The translations under genes and the position numbers were made by a program. DNA of 64,000 nt from contig NC_057800.1 in assembly GCF_018294505.1 (NCBI RefSeq), forward strand, positions 473,089,126 to 473,153,125, written 5' to 3'. Within the stretch, counting starts at the first letter, position 1, and every line of letters begins with the position of its first letter. Of the stretch, positions 10,243 through 21,791 are shown in pieces. Source of the DNA: Triticum aestivum. Its lineage: Eukaryota > Streptophyta > Magnoliopsida > Poales > Poaceae. A model generated the notes under the pieces. It searched no databases and was not told the origin of the DNA. It saw only the letters and a program-made list of their open reading frames with translations.

Positions 10243-13200
10243 TTTATGCATTAGAGTGTTGCATCATGTTTATTCTTTCATCAGAAACCTGAAATGGGGA
10301 TGACAGAACCCCCAGTCCCCTCTGAAACCAATTAGGGTTTACTAAAAACTTTTTCAATGAACCTGAAATGCCCTTCTAAAATGCCCATCATTTTTGTCTT
10401 GGTTCAGAATCTCTGCCAAAAGTGATGCACATTTTCCTACGCCATCTTAGGGTTTTTGAATTAAATCATAAATATTTGAATTTGGGCATTTAAAATTATA
10501 TAAAATATTTAAATGCTCAAATATCTCCAAACTAAAATGTTTCATGTTGGAAATAATCCAACTATGGACCAGGAGTAGTTTGGTGATTTTAGGAGTTGCC
10601 TAAGTATTTTTAATAAATCAACAAAGTTGCAGAAGTATTAAAAAACAGAAAACAGAAAGAAAATGGAAAAACTTACCTGACGCCAGCTCCCGGCCCACCT
10701 TCCGGCCCAGCCCAGCGCCGCTCCAGCGAGCTGCTTGCCGGCCAGGCAGGCAGGCAGGTGCCCGACGGCGACCGCAGCGCGCGCCACGCACCTGCTCGCC
10801 GCCTCGCCGCTCCCCTTGCCCGGTGACGTCGTGGATCGGCCTCCCTCTCTCCCCCGAACCCCCCAGACACCCCCTCTCCTCTCCAGCTCCTCCCCCTCGC
10901 GCTCCCCTGCCATGACCGACGCCACCATCGCCGTGCCTTCGTCGTAGCCGTGCTCCCCGCCGCTTGTGCGTCCTCTCATCGTGTCCAGGAGCTCCGCCGC
11001 TGTCCACTCCATCGAGCAAGCCGAGCCCCGAGCGCTCGCAACGCCCGAGTCCACCGCAACGACCTCGCCCGAACCGCCGTCACCGGAGATCCCCTTCAAC
11101 GCCGTCGTCGCTCCGGTCCATCCCCGGCCGCACCAAGGGCTTCGTCGCACTCACTGTGAGCTTAGCCATCTTCCCACCTTCTTTTCTTGCTCCCGAGCCG
11201 TGTAGCGACCTCCCGGAGCTCAACCGCACCCACCGCCGTGGAGCTCGTCGCCGACGTACTCCCGGTCACCCTCCGGCAACTCCACGGTGTCCATCATGCT
11301 CACCGCGTCACGTAGCACCTAACTAGCTACTCCCCGCACCTCACCGATCCCCCTAGCGACAACTTCGACTTTGGCTGAACTCCGGTGGCCGCCAAAGTCG
11401 TCGCCGGCGCCAACTCCGGCCACCCCGACCCCAACGGACTCCACCAAGAGCTGCGGCTCGACCTCAGCTCCTCTCCGGTGGCCTTCGCGGCTCGTTTGGT
11501 TGCCGGAACGGCAAAAACCACTTCCGCCGCCGCGTCGGGCTCGCCGGCGGCTAAACGCCGGTGCAGCCGACCCGGGTTTGACCACGGGTGGGCCCTGGTT
11601 GACTCCCCTGAGTCAATGACAGGTGGGGCCCAGCCCTGTTAATTAAACAGGTTTAGTTTTAATTAAAATTTAATTAATCTAATCACACTGACACGCGGGA
11701 CCCATTGTCAGGTTTGACCGGACGTGTCCCGTTGACCTGCTGACGTCACACTGACGTCAGGCTGACGCAATAATTGATTTTCTGGAATTAATCTAATATA
11801 GGAAATTCCAGAATATAGTTTAAACTTTAAAAATTCATAACTTTTATTCTGTAACTCCAAATCAGACAAATTATATATGAAAAATGATCAAAAAAATCCA
11901 ATCTATCCATCCGTACTATTTTCATGCATGATTAAACAAGTTAACCTGATGTTTAATACAGAACAAGGAAAAACACTTTAAAGGGCCATGTTTGAGTTTG
12001 AAATTTGAATCTTTGATTCAAATTGGTTCAAACCCTTCTGGTCTTAGTTGCATTAGCCCGACACACTCATATTGCTATGTTTCATGCATGCATCATATTG
12101 TTGCACATTGTTTGGTGATGGTTGTGTATCGGTGTTCTTTGCGGCAGGTTCTGCCTCCGAGGAGTACCGTGATTACCCTAACGAAGAACCGTATCAGTGC
12201 ATCGAACCATCAGGCAAGCAACCAACCATTTGATCATATCGATACAATCCCATGTTCTCGCTCCTGCTCTCTTTTACTGCATTAAGACAACGCGTTTCAA
12301 ACTGCTGTGTGCTACGGTAGTTGAACCCACTTCCTCTGCATGACCTGTCATTGCCACAGTAACTAGATGAAACCCACTAGCATGTGTAGGAGTTGATTGA
12401 GCCATATGTATGTGTTGTTCCTACCTTGCTATGCCTGCTATGCTTAGAGTCGTGTCAGGTCTGGTTCATCTGGGTGATGGGCTAGAGTGAAATGATTATG
12501 TCGGTAATGAGAGTGGTGTGGTGAACACGATTTGGTAAAGGTATCGATGAGAGGCCATGTAGGAGTACATGGTGGGTTGTTTCATTGAAGCCGACCTTAA
12601 GCACTGAGATCTGTATGTGTGATTTAAGAATCAGCTACTACCATGCATTGGGCCCGAAACCAATGGACCCTCTCGGCTTCTTATTCACCCTAGTTCTCCG
12701 TCCAGGAGTTGCAAGTAGTTTCTGGTGTTTGTAGCCTACTGGAGGCCGTGGACAGCGCTGACCGTAGGGGTGGGCTATGATGCGATAGGTACGTGGCCGG
12801 GTGTACCGAATACCCGTTAGGTATCTCGGGAACCCTGTTCACATCGTTCGGGGCCGTATGGGAAACCTCGGTCGGACTCCCTACGGATGGAACCTGGATA
12901 GGCGATAAACCTGGATTGGAGGCTTAGGTGATTAGGTAGGTCGTGGCCGACACCCACGTTGGGCTTCCGCTTGAAGGTTGCCGAGTACATGTCGTGTAAA
13001 CGACGGTAAGGGGTGAGAGCGTGTATGAAGAAGTACACCCCTGCAGGGTTGTCATGATCTATTCGAATAGCCGCGTCCACGGTAAAGGACTACTTGGTTG
13101 CCTATACAGTTCATAGACAAGTAAATGGAAACTACTAAAAGCCTCAAGATAAGTGTGAGTGCCGAGGATGGCTATTCCGTAGGAAGACGGAGGTGGATCC

Positions 13201-14273
13201 TCGGTAGTGTATTGAATTGGTGAGTAGTGGACTCGTGTGCGCAAAACCATTTCAAGTTGGAGTCTCGTAGGTTAGCCTAGCCAAGAGTCAAAGCTGGCTT
13301 GCTGCAACAACTCCACCAACCCTTCTTGATAATATGCATGTATATAGGATCTGATGTAAGTCTTGCTGAGTACCTTTGTACTCATGTTGCTATAATTTAC
13401 ATTTTTTACAGAAGACGCTGCAACCCCTTCTGATGGGTTCTACGTAGACGTTGACATCAATGAGTAGGCTAAGGCCCAGGTGGTGATCCTGAGCTTGTGA
13501 AGGACCACGTAGTATAGCTAGGCTTTCCAAGCCTCTTTTATTTTACTAGTTGTCTGTACCCAGACAAGTTACTTCCGCTGCTGGTTTGTATGACTGTATG
13601 ACTTGAATGTTGGGTCGTGTGACCCGTACCTTTGTGTATGTTATGTATGGCTCTCTGAGCCTTAAATAAAGTACTTGTGTCATAGAGTCATGTTGTGATG
13701 CCTTGTTGTATTTGCACATATCGAGCATATTGTGTGTATGATTGAAATGCTTGGTATGTGTGGGATCTGACTATCTAGTTGTTTATCCTTAGTAGACTCT
13801 CTTACCGGGAAATGTCTCCTAGTGTTACCACTGAGCCATGGTAGCTTGCTACTGCTCTGGAACACTTAGGCTGGCCGGCATGTGTCCTTCTTTGTTCCTG
13901 TGTCTGTCCCTTCGGGGAAATGTCACGCATTGAGTACCGGAGTCCTGTTAGCCCGCTACAGCCCGGTTTACCGGATTCCTGCTAGCCCAGTGCTACAGCC
14001 CGGACCCACTTGCTGATGACCGACACGTTCGTTGCTGGGTCATGGATGCCTGTCCCTGTAAGTCTGTGCCACTTTGGGTTTACGACTAGCCATGTCAGCC
14101 CGGGCTCCTTATCATATGGGTACTAGCGACACTATCATATACCTGTGCCAAAAGGCGCAAACGGTCCCGGGCAAAGGTAAGGCGACACCCGTGGGAATAC
14201 CGTGCGTGAGGCCGCAAAGTGATATGAGGTGTTACATGCTAGACCTATGTGGCATCGAGTCGGGGTCCTGACA
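10226..14273 (+). repeat. T 3' LTR (4048 bp)
   Basis: It is nearly identical to 155-4207, with scattered single-base differences and small length changes, for example a shorter C run near 11175. It ends CGGGGTCCTGACA. Confidence 0.95.
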
Positions 14274-14278
14274 GAAAA
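14274..14278. repeat. Target-site duplication of T, right (GAAAA)
   Basis: GAAAA directly follows the 3' LTR and matches 150-154. Confidence 0.93.
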
Positions 14279-14688
14279 CGTCCTCACGTCCACGAATTTA
14301 TTTCAGAACTTTTGGGGTTACATAAGTATTCGAAACCTATAGATTACTACAGACTGTTCTGTTTTTGACAGATTCTGTTTTTCGTGTGTTGTTTGCTTAT
14401 TTTGATGCATCTATGGCTAGTATCGGAGGGTATGAACCATACAGAAGTTGGAATACATTAGGTTTAACACTAATATAAATAAAGAATGAGTTCATTACAT
14501 TACCTTAAGTGGTGGTTTGTTTTCTTATACTAACGGAGCTCATGAGATTTTTCTGTTGAGTTTTGTGTTGTGAAGTTTTCAAGTTTTGGGTAAAGACTTG
14601 ATGGATTACGGAATAAGGAGTGGCAAGAGCCTAAGATTGTGGATTCCCAAGGCAACCCAAGGTAAAATTCAAGGATAACAAAAAGCCT

Positions 14689-14718
14689 AAGCTTGGGGAT
14701 GCCCCGGAAGGCATCCCC
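14689..14718 (+). other. W-family conserved hairpin preceded by AAGCTTGGGGATGC
   Basis: GGGGATGCC and GGCATCCCC form a 9-bp inverted repeat separated by a short loop (14695-14718). It directly follows AAGCTT. Equivalent hairpins are present at 42291-42314 and, in reverse, at 58446-58469 and 57709-57733. Confidence 0.75.
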
Positions 14719-15759
14719 TCTTTCATCTTCTTCCATCGGTAACTTTACTTGAGGCTATATTTTTATTCACCACATGATATGTGTTTTGCTTGGAGCGTCT
14801 TGTATGATTTGAGTCTTTGCTTTTTAGTTTACCACAATAATCATTGCTGTATGCACCTTTTGGGAGAGACACACATGAACTGGAATTTATTAGAATACTC
14901 TATGTGCTTCACTTATATCTTTTGAGCTAGATAATTTTGCTCTAGTGCTTCACTTATATCTTTTAGAGCACGGTGGTGGTTTTATTTTATAGAAATTATT
15001 GATATCTCATGATTCACTTATATTATTTTGAGAGCCTTTTATAACATCATGTTAATTTTCTTTGGTTGTAAAATTAGTCCTAATATGATAGGCATCCGGG
15101 ATGGGTATAATAAAAACTATCATAGAAAATGCATTGAATACTATGAGAAGTTTGATACTTGATAATTGTTTTGAGATATAAATATGGTGATATTAGAGTG
15201 TTCTAATTGAGTAGTTGTGAATTTGAGAAATAGTTGTGTTGAACATTGCAAGTCCCGTAGCATGCACGTATGGTAACCGTTGTGTAACAAATTTGAAACA
15301 TGAGGTGTTCTTTGATTGTCTTCCTTATGAGTGGCGGTCGGGGATGGGCGATGGTATTTTCCTACCAATATGCTTGGTTTTTGATGACTTGTAGATTTTT
15401 GCAACAAGTATGTGAGTTATTTATGACTAATGTTGAGTCCATGGATTATACGCACTCTCACCTTTCCATCATTGCTAGCCTCTTCGGTACCGTGCATTGC
15501 CCTTTCTCACCTTGAGAGTTGGTGCAAACTTCACCGGTGCATCCAAACCCCGTGATATGATACGCTCTATCACACATAAACCTCCTTATATCTTCCTCAA
15601 AACAGCCACAATACCTACCTTTTATGGCATTTCCATAGCCATTCCGAGATATATTGACATGCAACATTCCACCGTTTCATTTATGACACGCTTCATCATT
15701 GTCATATTGCTTTGCATGATCATGTAGTTGACATCGTACTTGTGGCAAAGCCAGCATGC

Positions 15760-15764
15760 ATAAT
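15760..15764. repeat. Target-site duplication of U, left (ATAAT)
   Basis: ATAAT precedes the left LTR of U; the identical sequence is at 25748-25752. Confidence 0.92.
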
Positions 15765-16580
15765 TGTAGGATAGAAAGTATGTCTAGAGGGGGGGTGATT
15801 AGACTACTTGACCAAATAAAAATCTAGCCTTTTCCCAATTTTAGTTCTTGGCATATTTTAGCTATCTTAGCACAAGTCAAGCAATCTCCACACAATTCAA
15901 GCAAGCATGGAAAAGAGTATATGAGCAGTGGAAAGTAAAGCATGCAACTTGCAAGAATGTAAAGGGAAGGGTTTGGAGGATTCAAACGCAATTGGAGACA
16001 CGGATGTTTTTGTCGTGGTTCCGATAGGTGGTGCTATCGTACATCCACATTGATGGAGACTTCAACCCACGGAGGGTAACGGTTGCGTGAGTCCACGGAG
16101 GGCTCCACCCACGAAGGGTCCACGAAGAAGCAACCTTGTCTATTCCATCACGGCCGTCGCCCACGAAGGACTTAACTCACTAACGGTAGATCTTCATGAA
16201 GTAGGCAATCTCCTTGCCCTTACAAACTCCTTGGTTCAACTCCACAATCTTGTCGGAGGCTCCCAAGTGACACCTAGCTAATCTAGGAGACACCACTCTC
16301 CAAGAAGTAACAAATGGTTTGTTGATGATGAACTCCTTGCCCTTGTGCTTCAAATGATAGTCTCCCCAACACTCAACTCTCTCTCACAGGATTTGTATTT
16401 GGTGGAAAGAATATTTGAGTGGAATGCAACTTGGGGAAGGCTAGAGATCAAGATTCATATGGTTGGAATGGAATATCTTGACCTCAACACAAGTGAGGTG
16501 GTTCTCTCTCAAAAAATGTGTATTGGAAGTGTAGGTATGTTCTGATGGCTCTGTCCTTGAATGAAGAGTGGGTGGAGGGG

Positions 16581-16589
16581 TATATATAG
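16581..16589 (-). promoter_or_regulatory. U LTR TATA box (3' LTR copy)
   Basis: CTATATATA on the minus strand. The palindrome array is upstream of it in the transcription direction. The equivalent in the 5' LTR is at 24877-24885. Confidence 0.7.
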
Positions 16590-16628
16590 CCTCCACACAA
16601 AATCTAACCGTTACACACAATTTGCCAA

Positions 16629-17095
16629 ACTCGGTGGGACCGAATGGTTAAACTCGGTCGGACCGATTCAGCAAACCTAGTGACTGTTAGGATTTTCGGT
16701 GGGACTGAGATGCAACTCGGTAGGACCGATATGGTTAGGGTTAGGGCATAACGTAATCTCGGTGTGACCGATTACACAAACTTGGTGGGACCGATTTTGG
16801 TAATGAGCTAACCAGAGAGTTGGTCAGGTAAACTCGGTGGGACCGATTCGCTCATCTCGGTGAGACCGAAATGTTACAAAAGGGAAACAGAGAGTTTACA
16901 TTGCAATCTCGGTGGGACCGATCGCTCATCTCGGTAAGACCGAAACGTTACAAAGGGAAACAGAGAGATTACAATCCCATCTCGGTGAGACCGAGATCCC
17001 TACCGGTGAGACCGATTTGCCTAGGGTTTGTGGCAGTGGCTATGACATTTGAAACTCGGTGGCGCCGGATAGAAAGAATCGGTGGGGCCGAGTTT
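16629..17095 (-). repeat. Palindromic TCGGT-nnn-ACCGA array in U 3' LTR
   Basis: About 14 irregularly spaced units (20-50 bp apart) read CTCGGTGGGACCGA or close variants. Each is itself an inverted repeat, TCGGT/ACCGA. The array occupies the U3 promoter side of the LTR and is matched at about 24925-25390 and in the internal domain. Confidence 0.85.
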
Positions 17096-17453
17096 GACTT
17101 TTGGTTTAGGTCATATGTGGATGTGGGAAGGTAGTTGAGGGTTTTGGAGCATATCACTAAGCACTTTGAGCAAGCAAGCCATTAAGTAACACCTCATCCC
17201 TCCTTGATAGTATTGGCTTTTCCTATAGACTCAATGTGATCTTGGATCACTAAAATATAAAATGTAGAGTCTTGAGCTTCAAGCTTGAGCCAAACTTTTT
17301 GTCCTTAGAATTTTGAGGGATCCACTTTCCTCATCCATGCCATGCCATTCATTGAGCTTTTCCTGAAATATTAATCTTGGAATAATGTTAGCTCAATGAG
17401 CTATATGTTGTTAGGAATTACCAAAACCACCCAGGGATAGTTGCACTTTCAAT

Positions 17454-17465
17454 CTCCCCCTTTTT
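17454..17465 (-). promoter_or_regulatory. U polypurine tract
   Basis: On the minus strand AAAAAGGGGGAGAT leads directly into the 3' LTR. Further purine tracts of the same type lie at about 17569-17580 and 17908-17922. The rest of 17452-17973 is non-coding. Confidence 0.85.
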
Positions 17466-17973
17466 GGTAATTGATGACAACATATAGATCAAAGCTTCGA
17501 CAAATGATAATAAGAGTGAAAGATATTGTCGCTTTGAGAGGTTTGTGAAAAGCAAGAGCTCCCCCTAAATTTGTGCATATCTTAAGATTTGCTTTGGACT
17601 GCAAATGCACAATGAGCTAGGATCATGGGTTACTCTTCCATGTCACATACATCTTGGTGGAGCGCTTAAAATGATAAGAATTAAATACATGCACTCATCA
17701 CCAAGCAAAGTGAATGATCATATAAGGATAAGTAAGATAAAATCATCTAACAAGCATAAGTGTAGCTTATGATCAACCACATGATCATCAATGTCTCACA
17801 GATAATAGCATAGTATCACAAGCAATCAAAAAACAAACAAAGTTGAACCACCAAAGCAAGAGAGAATGAAAAGTAACGCTCTCTCTCGAAGCCTATGATC
17901 TATACATTTTTCTCCCCCTTTGGCAACAAGTTACCAAAAAGTTCATAGAAAATGTATAGCACTAGAACGTCTC

Positions 17974-20035
17974 TCAAGCTTGGTCTTCAGGTGGTGGTGT
18001 CCGGAGAACGCCAAGGACGAAGGCTTCAGTTGATGTGGATGGAGCTGATGGAGTTGGTGCTGGAGCTGGTTGCGCTGAAGCTGTAGCTGGTGCAGATGAA
18101 GTGGCTCTGGTGTCTGTTACTAGCACTGTAGTTGATCTCTGAGCTCGAGGCACTCTGGCAAATGCATCAGTGGTTGTCTTGCCCTTCTTCTCCTCCATAT
18201 CATCTTGAAGTTGCTCCACAACAGACTGAATCTCAGTTACCTTCACATCCAAGTCATAGAATTTTTGCTCCACGATTCTTTCCAAGCTCTCCTGGTTTTG
18301 AGTCAGGGTGGCCAGTCCCTTCTCAATCCTCAGAGTTGATGCTATCAAATAACGAAGCTGGTCCTGCTTGCTTTTCAAAAAGTACTCAGATGCCTCCTCT
18401 TGAGTTGGCATCTTGGCAGCCTTCTCTTTCTTTGCTTTCTCCTTCTTCTCTTGAGCTTGTACTGATGATGGTTCATTCTCATTCATCACAACTTGATTGT
18501 CCTCAAAGTCAGGATAGATAGGCAAGTGTTCCTTATCCAACAAGTATGTGCCTGTGCCCATCTTTGAATTTATCAACTCCTGGATCTGTGGGGCATATCC
18601 ACAACTTCTTTTCTGGTCAGCTACAGTCCTCTTGATAGTCTCAACTATAAGGCTCATGACCTTGAACTTCTGTGGCACATCAAATATATGTAGCAAGTTA
18701 ATTGCATGGCCTCTGATCATTCTGTGATCACCAGACTTGGGCAAGAGAGTGTGCCTAAGGATCCAATTGATTGTAGGCAGCCCTGACAGCAAGTGTTTTA
18801 CTGACCCAAACTGGTGAGTCTCAAGATCATCTTCAGGAATCTCCTTGTACATGTTTTCCATAGAGTTGTGATCCATCTTCTTCTTGGCATAGACATCCAA
18901 GTCATCTTCTTCTTCCTTAGGAGCATTGATCAGATTTGCCCATTCCTCAATAGTTGAGTGGTACCTTGTACCTTCAGACATCCATACTATCCTACCATCT
19001 GGATAGAAGTGTGATGTGGAGTAGAATTGCATTATGAGCTCCTCATTCCACTTTATGAGCTTCTGCCCAACAAAGTCTGCAACTCCACAAGCACTGAAGC
19101 TGTTAAACACACCAGGATAGTGTTCCTCATTTTCCTTGATATACTTCCAGTCGACCCACCTCATTTCACACACTATAGGCTTCTTGTCCAACAACACTGT
19201 CTCATAGAAGTCCTGCTGTTCCTTTGTGTGGAACCTGTAATCAACAGCAGTCCTTCTCCTGGTAGCATATGGATCTGTCTCTCTTCATAGCCTCAACCCT
19301 GAGTCTCTCCTGATCTTCATGTTCTTAGCCACAGGATGAGCATCATTGTGGTCTGGAATCTTGGGTTTGAGATTTCTCAGGACTTGTCCTTCATCATCTT
19401 CATCAGCAGCAACTTTAGGCACTGGGGCCTTGTTCTTCTCAGCAGCTGGTATACTCCTGGTATTCCTCTTAGGTGCACTCTTGGGCTTGGAGGCTGCTTT
19501 GGGTGCTTCTTTGGGCTTTGATGAAGCAGCCCCTGTCCTGATAGCATCACCCATAAGCTTCTGGGCCTTAGGTGCTGGTGCAGCAACCTCTTCTTCCTCT
19601 TCCTCTTCAGAATCTCTCATGATTGAGGATCTCCCAAGCACTCTAGAACTGGTCTTTTTGATCCTCTCCTTCCTATTCTTCCCTTCTGCAGCAGCCTCTT
19701 TGGGTTCAGATCCCAAAGGGACTTGAGTAGATGCTCTGGCCTTAGACATTGGAATTCTCTTTGCAGGAACCTTTTGCTTCATGCCTGGCTTGGTGGCAGC
19801 AGCAGTGCTAGATTCCTTCTTAACCACTTTCTTCTTAAGTGGCCTCATCCTCAACTGCCACATAGTCTTCATCCTCAGACTCTGAAGTTTTCTTCTTCCT
19901 TGTTCTGGTGGCAGCTTTGGGTAAGTTGCTTGGGGTGCTCCTGCTACCATCATCTGAACTGCTAGAGGGACTAGTGCCATCACTCAGGTGAACCTGCTCC
20001 TCTGACATGTTCTGGCTATCACTCTGATCAGACAT
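17974..20035 (-). pseudogene. U extra 3' ORF (plant retrotransposon accessory protein), broken
   Basis: The ATG is at 20035 on the minus strand (MSDQSDSQNMSEEQV). The N-terminal 65 residues are Ser- and acid-rich. A one-base frameshift near 19842 moves the frame, and the following segment is rich in Lys, Ala and Pro with a seven-Glu run. TGA 19285-19287 interrupts, then the same frame continues to 17974. The C-terminal 430 residues hold a globular, aromatic-rich part (RWVDWKYIKENEEHYPG, IVWMSEGTRYHSTIEEW) and a coiled-coil-like tail ending in an Ala/Pro/Ser linker. It resembles the putative plant transposon protein family often annotated in cereal elements; that is recall, not a search. In SIRE elements the position after pol holds an env-like ORF, but I see no signal peptide or membrane segment. 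Role unknown. Confidence 0.75.
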
Positions 20036-20729
20036 ATTGCAAACACTGACAGTAGACCCTGTGAATAGATATAGATGAGATAGAGTGGATGAGCATCACA
20101 AAATGCAGAGGTTTTTGCAAAATAATGAGTCAAAAACTTAGTTTTAGTTTTCCACAGAAAGCATTTCGGATCAACCGATTTATAAACTCGGTGATACCGA
20201 AGCAGCTGTTGGAACCTAAACTAGTGAACTCTGTCAGACCGAGTCACAGTTCGGTGGCACCGAGACTGCTAGGGTTTCACAAAGTCCTGAACTTGGTCAC
20301 ACTGATTTGCAATTCTCGGTCAGACCGAAAATTACATGTGCAATGGCCTGAGCCGAATCGGTGGCACCGAGTTCCACAACTCGGATGGTCCGAGATGGTT
20401 TCGTCGGAAACCTAACCCTAAATTTTCAATTCAACTCTAATCTATGGAGTGTTTTGACTGGATAGAAGCGTTTCAATCGTGGTAAGAATCATAATGAACA
20501 CAATGTGCTAGGAATCGTATCGGAATAGCACTGTGATCGATTCCATACCCTAGTTCGGCGATTAACTCGCTACGGCGGCAATGGCGGGGAAGAATTCCAT
20601 TGACGGCGGCGGAGACCAACGACAGGAGGTGGCTGGCGGCGAGGAGGACGATCCGGAGACCCAGGAGGCAGAGCGAGCTATGCGCGGGCGAAGGGGTTTC
20701 GGAGAAATTTCCAAAATTTTGCCCGTGAG

Positions 20730-20738
20730 TATATATAG
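20730..20738 (-). promoter_or_regulatory. Possible internal promoter TATA box of U
   Basis: Minus strand CTATATATA in a context (GGGCTATATATACTC) close to the LTR TATA context (GGCTATATATACCCC). The palindrome cluster at 20745-20965 lies upstream, as in the LTR. The extra ORF starts about 695 nt downstream. Confidence 0.5.
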
Positions 20739-20744
20739 CCCAAC

Positions 20745-20965
20745 CCTGTCGGTGTGACCGAGTGGAACAACTCGGTGGCACCGAGATTCATAACTGCAAG
20801 CAGTTACTGAAACTCGGTGTGACCGAAAGGTTCACATCGGTTGCACCGAGATTGAAAACCTAGATCGACTTAGTGATCTCGGTATGACCGAAATGGAAGA
20901 ATCGGTCAGACCGAAAAAGCACAAAGAAGTTTTGGAAGTTTAAGTCTATGACGAATCGGGGACTC
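20745..20965 (-). repeat. Palindrome cluster upstream of the internal TATA of U
   Basis: About seven copies, for example TCGGTGTGACCGA, TCGGTGGCACCGA, TCGGTATGACCGA and TCGGTCAGACCGA. The unit is the same as in the LTRs; the surrounding sequence is different. Confidence 0.75.
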
Positions 20966-21791
20966 CGAGTGCTCCTCACACAGAGTGGTTCGAATCTGAC
21001 TTGATCAAATTTTGTGATGTAGCATGAATAGAGTTTGAGACGATAAAAGCATAGATAGCTAGAGAGGGCTCTTAGGCATTCTTGTCCATCCACTTGGCAA
21101 AAGAAAAGAAAACCAATCAATCACAACAACAAGTGGATGTCCTCGAATGAGTAAAATGCAATCAACATGCTCACACAATAAAATGGCAATTGAAATATGT
21201 GGCAAAGCATGCACAACCAATTCTAGCATCTATCAAACAATTGGCGATTACTAGATCATCTATATATGAGTATATTGACTTAGGAGTCAAATGAGAACAT
21301 TTGATCATAGGTCATACTCATCGTTTAAGCACAAGTGGGGTTACCACTTTTACATAAAGCATTTTTTGTGTTCACACCATTAGAGTTGCTTTAGCTCAAT
21401 TCTTAGAGTAAAGCTCCCCCTAGATGTGAGATCCCCCCTAAGAGGGATGAACTAACCTTGGGTTCTGTCGATGATGACTTCATGTAGATGTTGAAGATGT
21501 GGATGCTCATTGTTGATGTAGATTATTTGGAGCTATCCATTGGAGTGAGTTGCACTTTCAATACCTACACGGGTTAGTCCCACAAGGAACAAACAAGGAT
21601 ATCCATAGACATAAAGTGATGCACACACAAGATGATGTCTATGAAAGCTTTTAGGTTACCTTGTCCCTTGTCTTACCAACAAGAGGGTTTGTGACTCCTT
21701 GAACTAGTGCAAGATGTGGAAGTTGATTGCACTTGTTCTTGCCAAGATGATAAGAGTGAAGTATGTTGGCGGAGTCACCCTCAAGAACTCT

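Larger units (their letters stand above)
155..14273 (+). mobile_element. Element T: Ty3/gypsy chromovirus-type LTR retrotransposon, 14.1 kb
   Basis: T is complete: 4053-bp and 4048-bp LTRs, an initiator-Met-type primer binding site, a polypurine tract, and gag-protease-RT-RNase H-integrase in Ty3/gypsy order. A chromodomain-like tail after integrase and very long LTRs point to the Tekay/Del branch of the chromoviruses. A perfect GAAAA duplication flanks it, inside W1. The two LTRs differ at only a few sites in the stretches I compared, so the insertion is fairly young. The gag-pol frame is nevertheless closed by three in-frame stops, so this copy probably cannot move by itself. An extra ORF lies between the 5' LTR and gag. 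Confidence 0.96.
14279..15764 (+). mobile_element. W1 internal domain, middle fragment
   Basis: This continues the sequence interrupted at 154. It parallels W2 at 41890-43140 and the reverse of W3 at about 57600-58900. It is AT-rich with no convincing gene. It carries a GC-rich hairpin at 14695-14718 and is cut at 15764 by element U. Confidence 0.9.
15765..17451 (-). repeat. U 3' LTR (left copy, 1687 bp)
   Basis: On the minus strand the LTR runs from TGAAAGTGCAAC (17451) to ATCCTACA (15765). A TATA box on the minus strand covers 16581-16589. About 14 copies of a TCGGT-nnn-ACCGA palindrome lie on its upstream side at about 16629-17095. Confidence 0.94.
20036..21791 (-). other. U non-coding internal region with second palindrome clusters
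   Basis: This lies between gag and the extra ORF, where pol would be. It holds two clusters of TCGGT-nnn-ACCGA palindromes (about 20168-20400 and 20745-20965), a TATA motif at 20730-20738, a GC-rich stretch at about 20560-20700, and purine tracts near 21413 and 21431. No pol remnant is visible. Confidence 0.75.
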
